Positions 29,715-41,061 of a stretch of DNA of 64,000 bases are shown in pieces. The notes under the pieces are model-generated. The model saw nothing but the letters and a program-made list of their open reading frames with translations, ran no database searches and had not been told where the DNA came from. This DNA is from Microglena sp. YARC (lineage: Eukaryota > Chlorophyta > Chlorophyceae > Chlamydomonadales > Chlamydomonadaceae). The number at the start of each line of letters is the position of its first letter. The stretch's first letter is position 1. The stretch lies in the NCBI GenBank assembly GCA_022414725.1, contig CM039462.1, positions 179,387,154-179,451,153 of the forward strand, written 5' to 3'. A program made the position numbers and the translations under genes.

Positions 29715-32700
29715 ATGGTGAGCTGTGCGTCCCTGTGCCCACACCCTCCAGTGTGTCCCTGCGTCCACACCCTGCAGTGCCTTTCACCAGGGACATGTGA
29801 CATGATGTGACATAACATGATACTCCCACAATCTCTACCACTTCCACCATGGGACTGAGAGGCTCTAGTCATATAGAAGCATGTTTTTAACCGTTGTGAC
29901 ACCTGGTCCAGGTCCAGGCTTCTATAAGTCAAGTAGTGTACCAGCACGATGTAATTGTTACCATTCCCTCCTCAAAGAATGTGTAGTATCCCCCACTCTG
30001 AAGTGCTTTCTGCCTCCCCCCCTCCACAGTATCCCACTATGCACTCCCCACGCTCCACACCCCACACCCCACGCCCCAAGCCCCAAGCCCCTCGCCCCAC
30101 ACCCCACGCCCCTCGCCCCTCGCCTCTCGCCCCACACCCACGCTCCTCGCCCACACCCCACACCCCACACCCCACACCCACACCCTCACCCCACACCCCA
30201 CACGCCAGCCCCACACGCCAGCCCCCCCCCCCTCATGCCCCCCCCCCCCCCCCCCCCCCTGCCTCCCCCCCGCCTCCCCCCCCCCCCCCCCTGCACCCAC
30301 CCCATCCCACCCCGCACCCCCCCCTGCACCCCCCCCCCCCCCCCCACGCTCACACCCACACACACACCCCGCCCCCCAGCACCCCACCCAAGACCCACTT
30401 TCTGAACTGAAAAATAAATCCCTGTGCTGCCTCTACTGCCACAGGGGAGGCCATTCTTTGAACTGCTTGATTCCGATGGAATCATATATCGCTGCGTGTG
30501 CTGCCATGCACATTTGGGGCAGACGGACGAGCTTGTTAGCCGGGTGAGCAGCCTTTCACGAGCTACAATTGACCCCCCTCTTGCGTGTTAACATAATCCT
30601 GTTCTTGGCCATTTACATGATTCCCTGCATGATGATCCTAAACATGATCTGAAACATAATCCCCTGCATGCTCCTAAACATGATCCCTTTCATTCCCAGC
30701 CATGCACATTTGGGGCAGACGAATGAGCTTGTTGGAAGGGTGAGGAGCCTTTCATGAACTACAATTGAAAACCCTCTTGTCCATTTACATGATCCCCTGC
30801 ATGCTCCTAAACATGATACCTTTCATTCCCTGCCATACACATTTGGGGCAGACGGATAAGCTTGTCAGCCGGGTGAGGCGCCTATCATGAACTACAATTG
30901 AAAACCCTCTTGAACATTAACATACTCCCATACTTTACCATTAACATGATCCCCTGCATGCTCCTAAACATGATACCTTTCATTCCCTGCCATGCACATT
31001 TGGGGCAGACGGATAAGCTTGTGAGCCGGATTAGGTGCCCGTCATGAACTACGATTGAACCCCCTCTTGAACATTAACATACTCCCATACTTGACCATTA
31101 ACATGATCCCCTGCATGCTCCTAAACATGATACCTTTCATTCCCTGCCATGCACATTTGGGGCAGACGGATAAGCTTGTGAGCCGGATTAGGTGCCCATC
31201 ATGAACTACGATTGAACCCCCTCTTGAACATTAACATAATCCCATACTTGACCATTAACATGATCCCCTGCATGCTCCTAAACATGATACCTTTCATTCC
31301 CTGCCATGCACATTTGGGGCAGACGGATAAGCTTGTGAGCCAGATTAGGTGCCCGTCATGAACTACGATTGAAACCCCTCTTGAACATTAACATAATCCC
31401 ATACTTGACCATTAACATGATCCCCTGCATGCTCCTAAACATGATACCTTTCATTCCCTGCCATGCACATTTGGGGCAGACGGATAAGCTTGTGAGCCGG
31501 ATTAGGTGCCCGTCATGAACTATGATTGAACCCCCTCTTGACCATTAACATGATCTCCTGCATGATCCTAAACATGATTTCTTTCATTCCCAGCCATGCA
31601 CATTTGGGGCAGACAAATGAGCTTGTTGGAAGGGTGAGGAGCCTTTTATGAAATACAATTGAATCCCCCCTTGACCATTGACATGATCTCCTGCATGATC
31701 CTAAACGTGCCCCCTTTCATTCCCTGCCATACACATTTGGGGCAGACAGACGAGCTTGTGAGCCGGGTGAGGCGCCTATCATGAACTACAATTGAACCCC
31801 CTCTTGAACAGTAACGTAATCCCGTTCTTGACCATTAACATCCTAAACATGATCCATATTAATCCCTGCCATGCACTTTTGGGGCAGCCGGACTAGCTTA
31901 TTAGCCGGATGAGGTGCCTGGCATGAAATGCAATTGAACCCCCTCTTGACCATTAACATGATCCCCTACTACATGATCCTAAACATGATCCGTTCATTCC
32001 CTACCATGCACATTTGGGGCAGACGGACTAGCTTGTTAGCCGTGTGAAAAGTACTGTAGTGTGTTCCAGGGTACTACTAAGCGCTCGCAGCAGAGCGGTG
32101 CCGCGCTGCCTTTTTGAGCCCCTCTGCGCGTTTCGCTCACTTTTTTCACCCCCCTGTGGGCGCAGCGCGCAGTTTTTGCGCTTTTTGCACTAAAAAGCGC
32201 TGACCAATTTGACGTTTGTGCGCTTTTAGCGTTGACCAATTTGGCAAGAAGTAGTGCCCTGGTGTGTTCCCCTTTTCGGGGTATGTGTCATTATTGGACC
32301 AGGCAGGTTGCGAGTGCCTTTTGGACATTGAAATTGAAATTGAAATTGAAATTGAAATTGAAATTGAAATTTGGAGATCTAGCTAGATGTCTAGAAGGCA
32401 CTCGCAGCCTGTTTGGTCCAGCACACTGTTTCTTATTGTGGATACGCGTATCAGCTTCTAGGCAGATCCTTTCCCCCGTCCTTAGGCTAAACCTGAAGCT
32501 AGCTAGTGCGCCTGGAAGCTGACATGACAGGTATTCCAAGGCAGCTGAAAGGATTGGGCTTGAACCAGTGGCTGGCTAATGGAGCTGGCTGGAAGCTATC
32601 ACGTGCAGCCCAGAAAAGAAATTTGGGGCAGACGGACGAGCTGGTTAGTTGGGTGAGGGGGTGTGATGTCAGACAGTGGAGGGGATTAATTCCAGGGCTT

Positions 32701-35700
32701 AGGGAGGCAGGGATTGGGGTGGGCAGTAGGTTGACATCCAGGGTAGGGAATGGTAGGGTACGGAGGGGGAGGGTAGCGAGGGGCAGTGGAGGGAGGGGCA
32801 AGGCAGGGGATACAATCTAGGACAGGGAGGTGCAGGGCTGGGGTGAGCAGTGGGGTAACATCCAGGGTAAGGAATGGTAGGGCAGGGAGGGGCAGGGCTT
32901 GGGGTGGGCAGTAGGATAACATCCAGGGTAGGGAATGGTAGGGTAGGAAGAGGCAGTGGAGGAGATTCATTTCAGAGCTTGGGGAGGCAGGGCTTGGGGT
33001 AGGCAGTAGGTTAAAATCGAGGGTAGGGAATGGTAGGGTAGGGAGGGGAAGGGAAGGGAGGGGCAGGGCAGGGAATACAATCCAGGACAGGGAGGTGCAG
33101 GGCTGGGGTGAGCAGTGGGATAAAATCCAGTGTGGGGAATGGTAGGGTAAGGACGGGAAGGGTAGCGAGGGGCAGTGGAGGGAGGGGCAAGGCAGGGGAT
33201 ACAATCTAGGAAAGGGAGGTGCAGGGCTGGGGTGAGCAGTGAGATAACATCCAGGGTAGGGAATGGTAGGGTAGGGAGGGGCAGGGTAGCGAGGGGCAGT
33301 GGAGGGAGGGGCAAGGCAGGGGATACAATCTAGGAAAGGGAGGTGCAGGGCTGGGGTGAGCAGTGAGATAACATCCAGGGTAGGGAATGGTAGGGTAGGG
33401 AGGGGCATTGGAGGAGATTCATTTCAGGGCTTGGGGAGGCAGGGCTTCGGGTAGGCAGTAGGTTAAAATCGAGGGTAGGGAATGGTAGGGTAGGGAGGGG
33501 AAGGGCAGGGAGGGGCAGGGCAGGGAATACAATCCAGGCCAGGGAGGTGCAGGGCTGGGGTGAGCAGTGGGATAAAATCCAGTGTAGGGAATGGTAGGGT
33601 AAGGACGGGAAGAGCAGGGAGGGGCAGTGGAGGGAGGGGCAGTGGAGGGGATAAAGTATGTGCGTATGTTGTTACCGTCCGGAGGTAGCCAAGTAGGCTA
33701 AAGGAACTTTCCCAACCATGATCTAAGGACGAGCTAAAACGGAAAAAGGCGCTGATGAACTGAGCCCCAAACAATCGTTTTACCGAAGGGGGCCTCGACT
33801 TCGTGCTACAGTGATTATTTCATTCTACGAAAGTAAAGGCCGATGGGGGAGGTAAAATGCCCTGTGATTTTGAGCAGTTTGTTTTGAGCATTCCGTAGGT
33901 CAAGTGGTGTAGCAAAAGTTGTGCCGCCGGGAACAGGCCAGTTTGTTTTCAGCTTGCTGCAGGTGCAGTTGTGTAGCAAAATTTGCGCCGCCGGGATCCC
34001 AAGTTAGGAAGTGGAGGAGGTATGATGCCCTGTAGCCCCTTTCAGTGATATACATGTCCATGACTGCACTTGTTTGTTGGCGGATCTGTGTGTATGTAGT
34101 TGTCAATGGGTTGAGGTAAAAGGGTGGAGGGTGCTTTGTCTGGATATGTCCTTGGCTGTGTGTATTCCGCAGGCAGATAGCCCCTTTCAGTGATAAACAA
34201 TGGTCTAGTGGTAGACCAGATCGCTTGAGGATGAAGAGTCGGGGGTTCGACTCCCCCTCCGGTCGCTCTTGGCGTTGCAGGTCGCTGTCAACGGCGATGG
34301 TAGCTTGTCCAGTTGAGGTAGGAGACCGCTCCCCACCCGCGTACGACGGGCTCCCTTAACACCACGCCCCACTAGGTGTTATCATTACCTAATGCCCTGT
34401 GATGATAATGCCTGGTGGGGCGCGGTATTAAGGGAGCCACTTTGCCAATAAGGCACTCGTGTCCTAGTAGTACAGCTGACACATGGCGGTTGACAGCGAC
34501 CGCTAACACTAAGGCGCAACCGTGGGGATTCGAACCCGGCACCTTTGTCGTTCAAGGGGCTCTGCCATTGAGCCATTTGTTGAACGGGGATATGCCCTGT
34601 AATTTTGAGCAGTTTGTTCAGCATTCCATAGGTCTAGCTGTGTAGCAAAAGTTGCGACGCACTCTTGATTTCAGGATTGTGGCGTAGCGCAGTATAGGGA
34701 GGAGCGCAAATCATGGATCCCTGTAGTGGATTTCATAAAAAAATATAAATGGACCAAAAACGGCAAATAGCATCCAATGGACATTAAATTTCGGCTCAAC
34801 TTTTCTTTTTTTAAACCTCCATTTGGCATCAGAAACTGGGTCGGCTAGTCATATTCGGCCGAAGCGCAAATCATGGATCCCTGGGGGATTCGGGAGGCAG
34901 CGTGTTGCACTGGGGTCGCACCAAGTCCCTCAATTTGCGACGCGTTGCATACGCAAAAGAACTTTGAGGATGGTTGGGCAGCACATGCACGACACAGTCA
35001 GACACAGGCAAAGACACAAACTCAGACACTGACATAGAAACAGACACAGACACAGACACAGACACAGAACAGACACAGACACAGACACAGACACAGACAC
35101 ACAGACACAGACAGACACAGACGCGCACACAGACGCGCACACACACACACAAACACAGAGACAGACAGATAAAGACAAAGCATTTACACAGACAAAATTG
35201 AAGTCAAAGACAAAGACAAAGATAAAGACAAACACACACATACATACACATGCACACACACTCAAACACCCTCTCATCTATCTTTTAACTTGCTTGCAGA
35301 ATTTCCACTCCACCAGGGGAAAAGCCTACCTCTTTGCCAAGGCAGTAAATGTTGTGACAGGTATGATTTCACAATTTAGTTAACCTAGGGCAGGCATTCT
35401 ATCACAATTTGGTTTACCTCGGGCAGGTATGATTTCATAATTTGGTTTGCCTCGGGCAGTTTTGATTTCACAATTTGGTTTGCCTATGACAGGTATTCTA
35501 TCACAATATGGTTTGCCTAGGGCCGGTATTCTATTACAATATGGTTTGCCTATGGCCGGTGTTGTATCACAATATGGTTTGCCTAGGGCAGGTATTCTAT
35601 CACAATATGGTTTGCCTAGGGCCGGTATTCTATCACAATATGGTTTGCCTAGGGCCGGTATTCTATCACAATATGGTTTGCCTAGGGCAGGTATTCTATC

Positions 35701-38386
35701 ACAATATGGTTTGCCTAGGGCAGGTATTCTATCACAATATGGTTTGCCTAGGGCAGGTATTCTATCACAATATGGTTTGCCTCGGGCAGTTTTGATTTCA
35801 CAATATGATTTGCCTATGGCCGGTATTCTATCACAATATGGTTTGCCTAGGGCCGGTATTCTATCACAATATGGTTTGCCTAGGGCAGGTATTCTATCAC
35901 AATATGGTTTGCCTAGGGCAGGTATTCTATCACAATATGGTTTGCCTAGGGCAGGTATTCTATCACAATATGGTTTGCCTAGGGCCGGTATGCTTTCACA
36001 ATATGATTTGCCTATGGCCGGTATTTCATGGCAATTTGTTTTGCCTAGGGCAGGTATGCTTTCACAATTTGGTTTGCCTAGGGTATTACTATTACGTATT
36101 TCACTACCGGTATGACGTATTTCACTGACGTATTTCATTATTACATATTTCACTGTTACGTATTTCACTGTTACGTATTTCACTATTACGTATTTCGCTA
36201 TTACGTATTTCACTATGACGTATTTCATTATTACGTATTTCACTATTGCGTATTTCACTATTACGTATTTCACTACTACGTATTTCACTATTACGTATTT
36301 CACTATTACGTATTTCACTACTACGTATTTCACTATTACGTATTTCACTACTACTTATTTCACTATTACGTATTTCACTATTACGTATTTCACTACTACG
36401 TATTTCACTATTACGTATTTCACTATTACGTATTTCACTACTACGTATTTCAATATTACGTATTTCACTATTACGTATTTCACTACTACGTATTTAACTA
36501 TTACGTATTTCACTAATACGTATTTCACTACTACGTATTTCACTACTACGTATTTCACTACTACGTATTTCACTAATACGTATTTCAATATTACGTATTT
36601 CACTATTACGTATTTCAATATTTCATACAATGGTGTGTCAGTGGCTGTTTGTTGGTGGATGGCTGGGTGGGATGGGGGCGTGGCAGTTGCTGGGTGGGGG
36701 TGGGGTGGCTGGCTGCCTGGGTTTGGGTGGGTGGGGTGGGTGGCTGGGTTTGGGTGGCTGGATGGCTGGGTGGGGTGGGGTGGGGGTGTGGCACTGGCTG
36801 GGTGTGGGTGGGGTGGGGTGGCTGGTTTGGGTGGGTGGCTGGGTGGCTGGATTTGGGTGGCTGGATGGCATGGTGGGGTGGGGTGGGGACGTGGCAGTGG
36901 CTGGGTGTGGGTGGGGTGGGTGGGGTACTGGGGTGGGTGGCTGGGTTTGGGTGGGTGGGTGTGGGAGTGTGGGGTGGGTGCCTGGGTTTGAGTGGCTGGA
37001 TGGCTAGGTGGAGTGGGCAGTGGCTGGGTGTGGGTAAGGTGGGTGGGGCGGGTGGCTGGGTGGGGTGGGAGCGTGGCAGTGGCTGGGTGTGGGTAAGGTG
37101 GGTGGGCGGGTGGCTGGGTGGGGTGGGAGCGTGGCAGTGGCTGGGTGGGGGTGGATGGCTGGATGGTTGGGTGGGGTGGGTGGGTGAGTGGGGGTGGGGT
37201 GGCTGGGTGGGGTGGCTGGGTTTGGGTGGGTGGGTGTGGGTGGGGTGGCTGGGTGGGTGGCTGGGTTTGGGTGGGTGGGTGTGGGTGGGGTGGCTGGGTG
37301 GGGTGGCTGGGTTTGGGTGGGGTGGGTGTGGGTGGGGTGGCTGGGTGGGGTGGCTGGGTTTGGGTGGGTGGGTGTGGGTGGGGTGGCTGGGTGGGGTGGC
37401 TGGGTGGGGTGGCTGGGTGGGGTGGCTGGGTGGGGTGGCTGGGTTTGGGTGGGTGGGTGTGGGTGGGGTGGCTGGGTGGGGTGGCTGGGTTTGGGTGGGT
37501 GGGTGTGGGTGGGGTGGCTGGGTGGGGTGGCTGGGTGGGGTGGCTGGGTTTGGGTGGGTGGGTGGGGGTGTTCCACTATTACATACAACTCTTATCCCGG
37601 TTCGGAAATGCTTCAAAGGTTGGTCATTTCGCTGGACTGAAGAAGGTGCTGGGTTCAAATCCCTATGGGTGTGCTTTAGTGTTCTCTGACGTTTCCAACT
37701 GCCATGGTAGCACTGTCCAGGTAAAGGAGTAGCCCGCTCTCTACCGCCATAAGACGGGGCTCCCTTAATACCAAGCCCCACCAGGCGTTCTCATTAATTC
37801 ATACAACTCTTGCTCAGAAATACACATGTGCAGGGGAGCATGTAGAAAAGATGATGATGGCCCCCACCCACACACCATCACCACCACTACCACTTCCATC
37901 CCCCCTCCCCACCCCCGCACACACCTCCTACCCCCCCCCCACCCACCACCACCACCACACCACCACCACCACTACCACTTCCATCCTCCCACCCCACCCC
38001 CACCCCACCCCGCACACACCTCCTATTCCCCCCCCCCACCACCACTACCACCACTACCACTTCCATCCCCCATCCCACCAACACCACCACAACTACCGTC
38101 CACCTCCCCACCCACCCACCCACCCACCCACATACTTATACAATACACAATGTGCAGGGGAGCATGCAGAAAAGATGATGATGACCTCTCCCCACCACAC
38201 ACCACCACCGCCACTACCACTTCCATCTCCATCCCCCATCCCCACCACCACCACCACCACCACCACCACCACCACCACACTTCCATCCACCCAACCCACC
38301 CAACCCACCCACCAACCCAATCCACCACCCACTTACGTATACAATGCACACGTGCAGGGGAGCATGCAGAAAGGATGATGATGACC

Positions 38387-38443
<57 letters not shown>

Positions 38444-38642
38444 ACACACACACACACACACCCGCAACTACCACTTCCCGCCACTACCCCCCCCTCACCC
38501 CCACCAATTGCCACCCACTGCCACTACCACTTCCATCCCCATCTCCCATCCCCACCACAACTACACCCACACCCACCACCCGCTTACTTATACAATGCAC
38601 ACGTGCTGAGGAGCATGTAGACAGGATGATAATGACCCCCCC

Positions 38643-38678
<36 letters not shown>

Positions 38679-40179
38679 ACACATCACCACCACCACCACT
38701 ACCACTTCCACCCCACCCCTACCACCCACCCAACCCCCTACCCACACGTGCAGGGGAGCATGCAGAAAGGATGATGATGACGGGTCTCTATGTAGCCACC
38801 ACCACCGCACTACCACTTCATCCCCATCCCCCATCCCCCATCCCCCACCACCACCACAACTGCCATCCCACAACCCACCCTACCCACCACACACACATAC
38901 ACTTGGTTATAAAATGCGTGCAGGTAAGCATGCAGAAGGATAATGATGACAGGTCTCCATGTACTTGCCGACTTGACCTGCGCCACCACCACTTCCATCC
39001 CCATCACCCATCCCCCCCACCACCACCACCACAACTACCATCCACCCTCCCATCCACCCACCCACTTGGCTATGCAACGCACACGTGCAGGGGAGCATGC
39101 AGAAATGATGATGATGACTGGTCTCCATGTAACCAGCACCACCACCACCACCGCACTACCACTTCATCCCCCTCCCCCCCACCCACCCCCAACACCACCA
39201 CTACCACTTCCATCCCCCCCCTCACACACACACACCACCATCACTACCCCCCCCCCCCCCCACCCCCACACACACACACACACACACCTACCCCACACGT
39301 GCAGGGGAGCATGCAGAAAGGATGATGATGACAGGTCTCCATGTAGTGGCCGACTTGACCTGCGTTGGGTGTGACATGACTGTGGGGTGGAAATACGTAA
39401 GCCTTTTTTCCAGTTTGTCTTGATTTCATCGGTGCTTTTGCATTGTGTGAGGCATGACTGTCGGGTGGGCCCATGTAAGGTTGGGTCCAGGTAAAGGAGT
39501 AGCCCGCTCTCTACCGCCATAAGACGGGGCTCCCTTAATACCAAGCCCCACCAGGCGTTCTCATTAATTCATACAACTCTTGCTCAGAAATACACATGTG
39601 CAGGGGAGCATGTAGAAAAGATGATGATGGCCCCCCACCCCACACACCATCACCACCACTACCACTTCCATCCCCCCCTCCCACCCCCGCACACACCTCC
39701 TACCCCCCCCCCCCCCACCCACCACCACCACCACCACCACCACCACTACCACTTCCATCCTCCCACCCCCCACCCCCCACCCCCCGCACACACCTCCTAT
39801 TCCCCCCCCCCCACCACCACTACCACCACTACCACTTCCATCCCCATCCCCACCAACACCACCACCACAACTACCGTCCACCCTCCCCACCCACCCACCC
39901 ACCCACCCACATACTTATACAATACACATGTGCAGGGGAGCATGCAGAAAAGATGATGATGACCTCTCCCCACCACCACCACCACCACGCCACTACCACT
40001 TCCATCTCCCATCCCCCATCCCCACCACCACCACACACAACCACCACCACCACCACCACTTCCATCCACCCAACCCACCCAACCCACCCACCAACCCAAT
40101 CCACCACCCACTTACGTATACAATGCACACGTGCAGGGGAGCATGGCAGAAAGGATGATGATGACCCCCCCCCCCCCCC

Positions 40180-40212
<33 letters not shown>

Positions 40213-40417
40213 ACACACACACACACACCCCGCAACTACCACTTCCCGCCACTACCCCCCCTCACCCCACCAATTGCCACCCCCACTGCCACTACCACTT
40301 CCATCCCCCATCTCCCATCCCCACCACAACTACCACACACCCACCCCACCGCTTACTTATACAATGCACACGTGCTGAGGAGCATGTAGACAGGATGATA
40401 ATGACCCCCCCCCCCCC

Positions 40418-40454
<37 letters not shown>

Positions 40455-41030
40455 CACCACCACCACCACTACCACTTCCACCCCACCCCTACCACCCACC
40501 CAACCCTACCCCACACGTGCAGGGGAGCATGCAGAAAGGATGATGATGACGGGTCTCCATGTAGCCACCACCACCGCCACTACCACTTCCATCCCCCATC
40601 CCCCATCCCCCATCCCCACCACCACCACCACAACTGCCATCCCCACAACCCACCCTACCCCACCACACACACATACACTTGGTTATAAAATGCGTGCAGG
40701 TAAGCATGCAGAAGGATAATGATGACAGGTCTCCATGTACTTGCCGACTTGACCTGCGCCACCACCACTTCCATCCCCCATCACCCATCCCCCCCCACCA
40801 CCACCACCACAACTACCATCCACCCTCCCCACCCACCCACCCACTTGGCTATGCAACGCACACGTGCAGGGGAGCATGCAGAAATGATGAATGATGACTG
40901 GTCTCCATGTAACCAGCACCACCACCACCACCGCCACTACCACTTCCATCCCCCTCCCCCCCCCCCCACCCCAACACCACCACTACCACTTCCATCCCCC
41001 CCTCACACACACACACCACCATCACTACCC

Positions 41031-41061
<31 letters not shown>

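Noticed and set aside
29958..30485. Glycine-rich protein genes on the minus strand
   Set aside because: They are the complement of the C-rich low-complexity tract in Yippee intron 1 and overlap exon 2 in antisense.
32036..32328. Small open frames with SAKSAKTARCAHRG-like sequence, repeated near 45.7 and 55.8 kb
   Set aside because: They are chance frames inside the hAT-like MITE copies.
32686..33408. 240-codon proline-rich open frame on the minus strand
   Set aside because: It comes from the GGTAGGG array in Yippee intron 2, antisense to the gene, with no domain.
34201..34260. tRNA gene
   Set aside because: A and B boxes are present but there is no pairing acceptor stem or sound anticodon arm, and the same sequence with the same tail recurs, as expected of a SINE.
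35380..36348. 322-codon open frame with GKPYCDRIPAL repeats, and its plus-strand partners
   Set aside because: The 33-bp unit is divisible by three, both strands are open, and the array begins exactly at the exon 3 donor, so it is intron satellite.
36615..37781. 388-codon proline/histidine-rich open frame and glycine/tryptophan-rich partners
   Set aside because: The G-rich simple repeat gives open frames on both strands with no non-repetitive core.
37826..40378. Many Thr/Pro/His or Gly/Val-rich open frames
   Set aside because: They run through CCA, CA and poly-C tracts; the only meaningful coding pieces are the exon 4 fragments.
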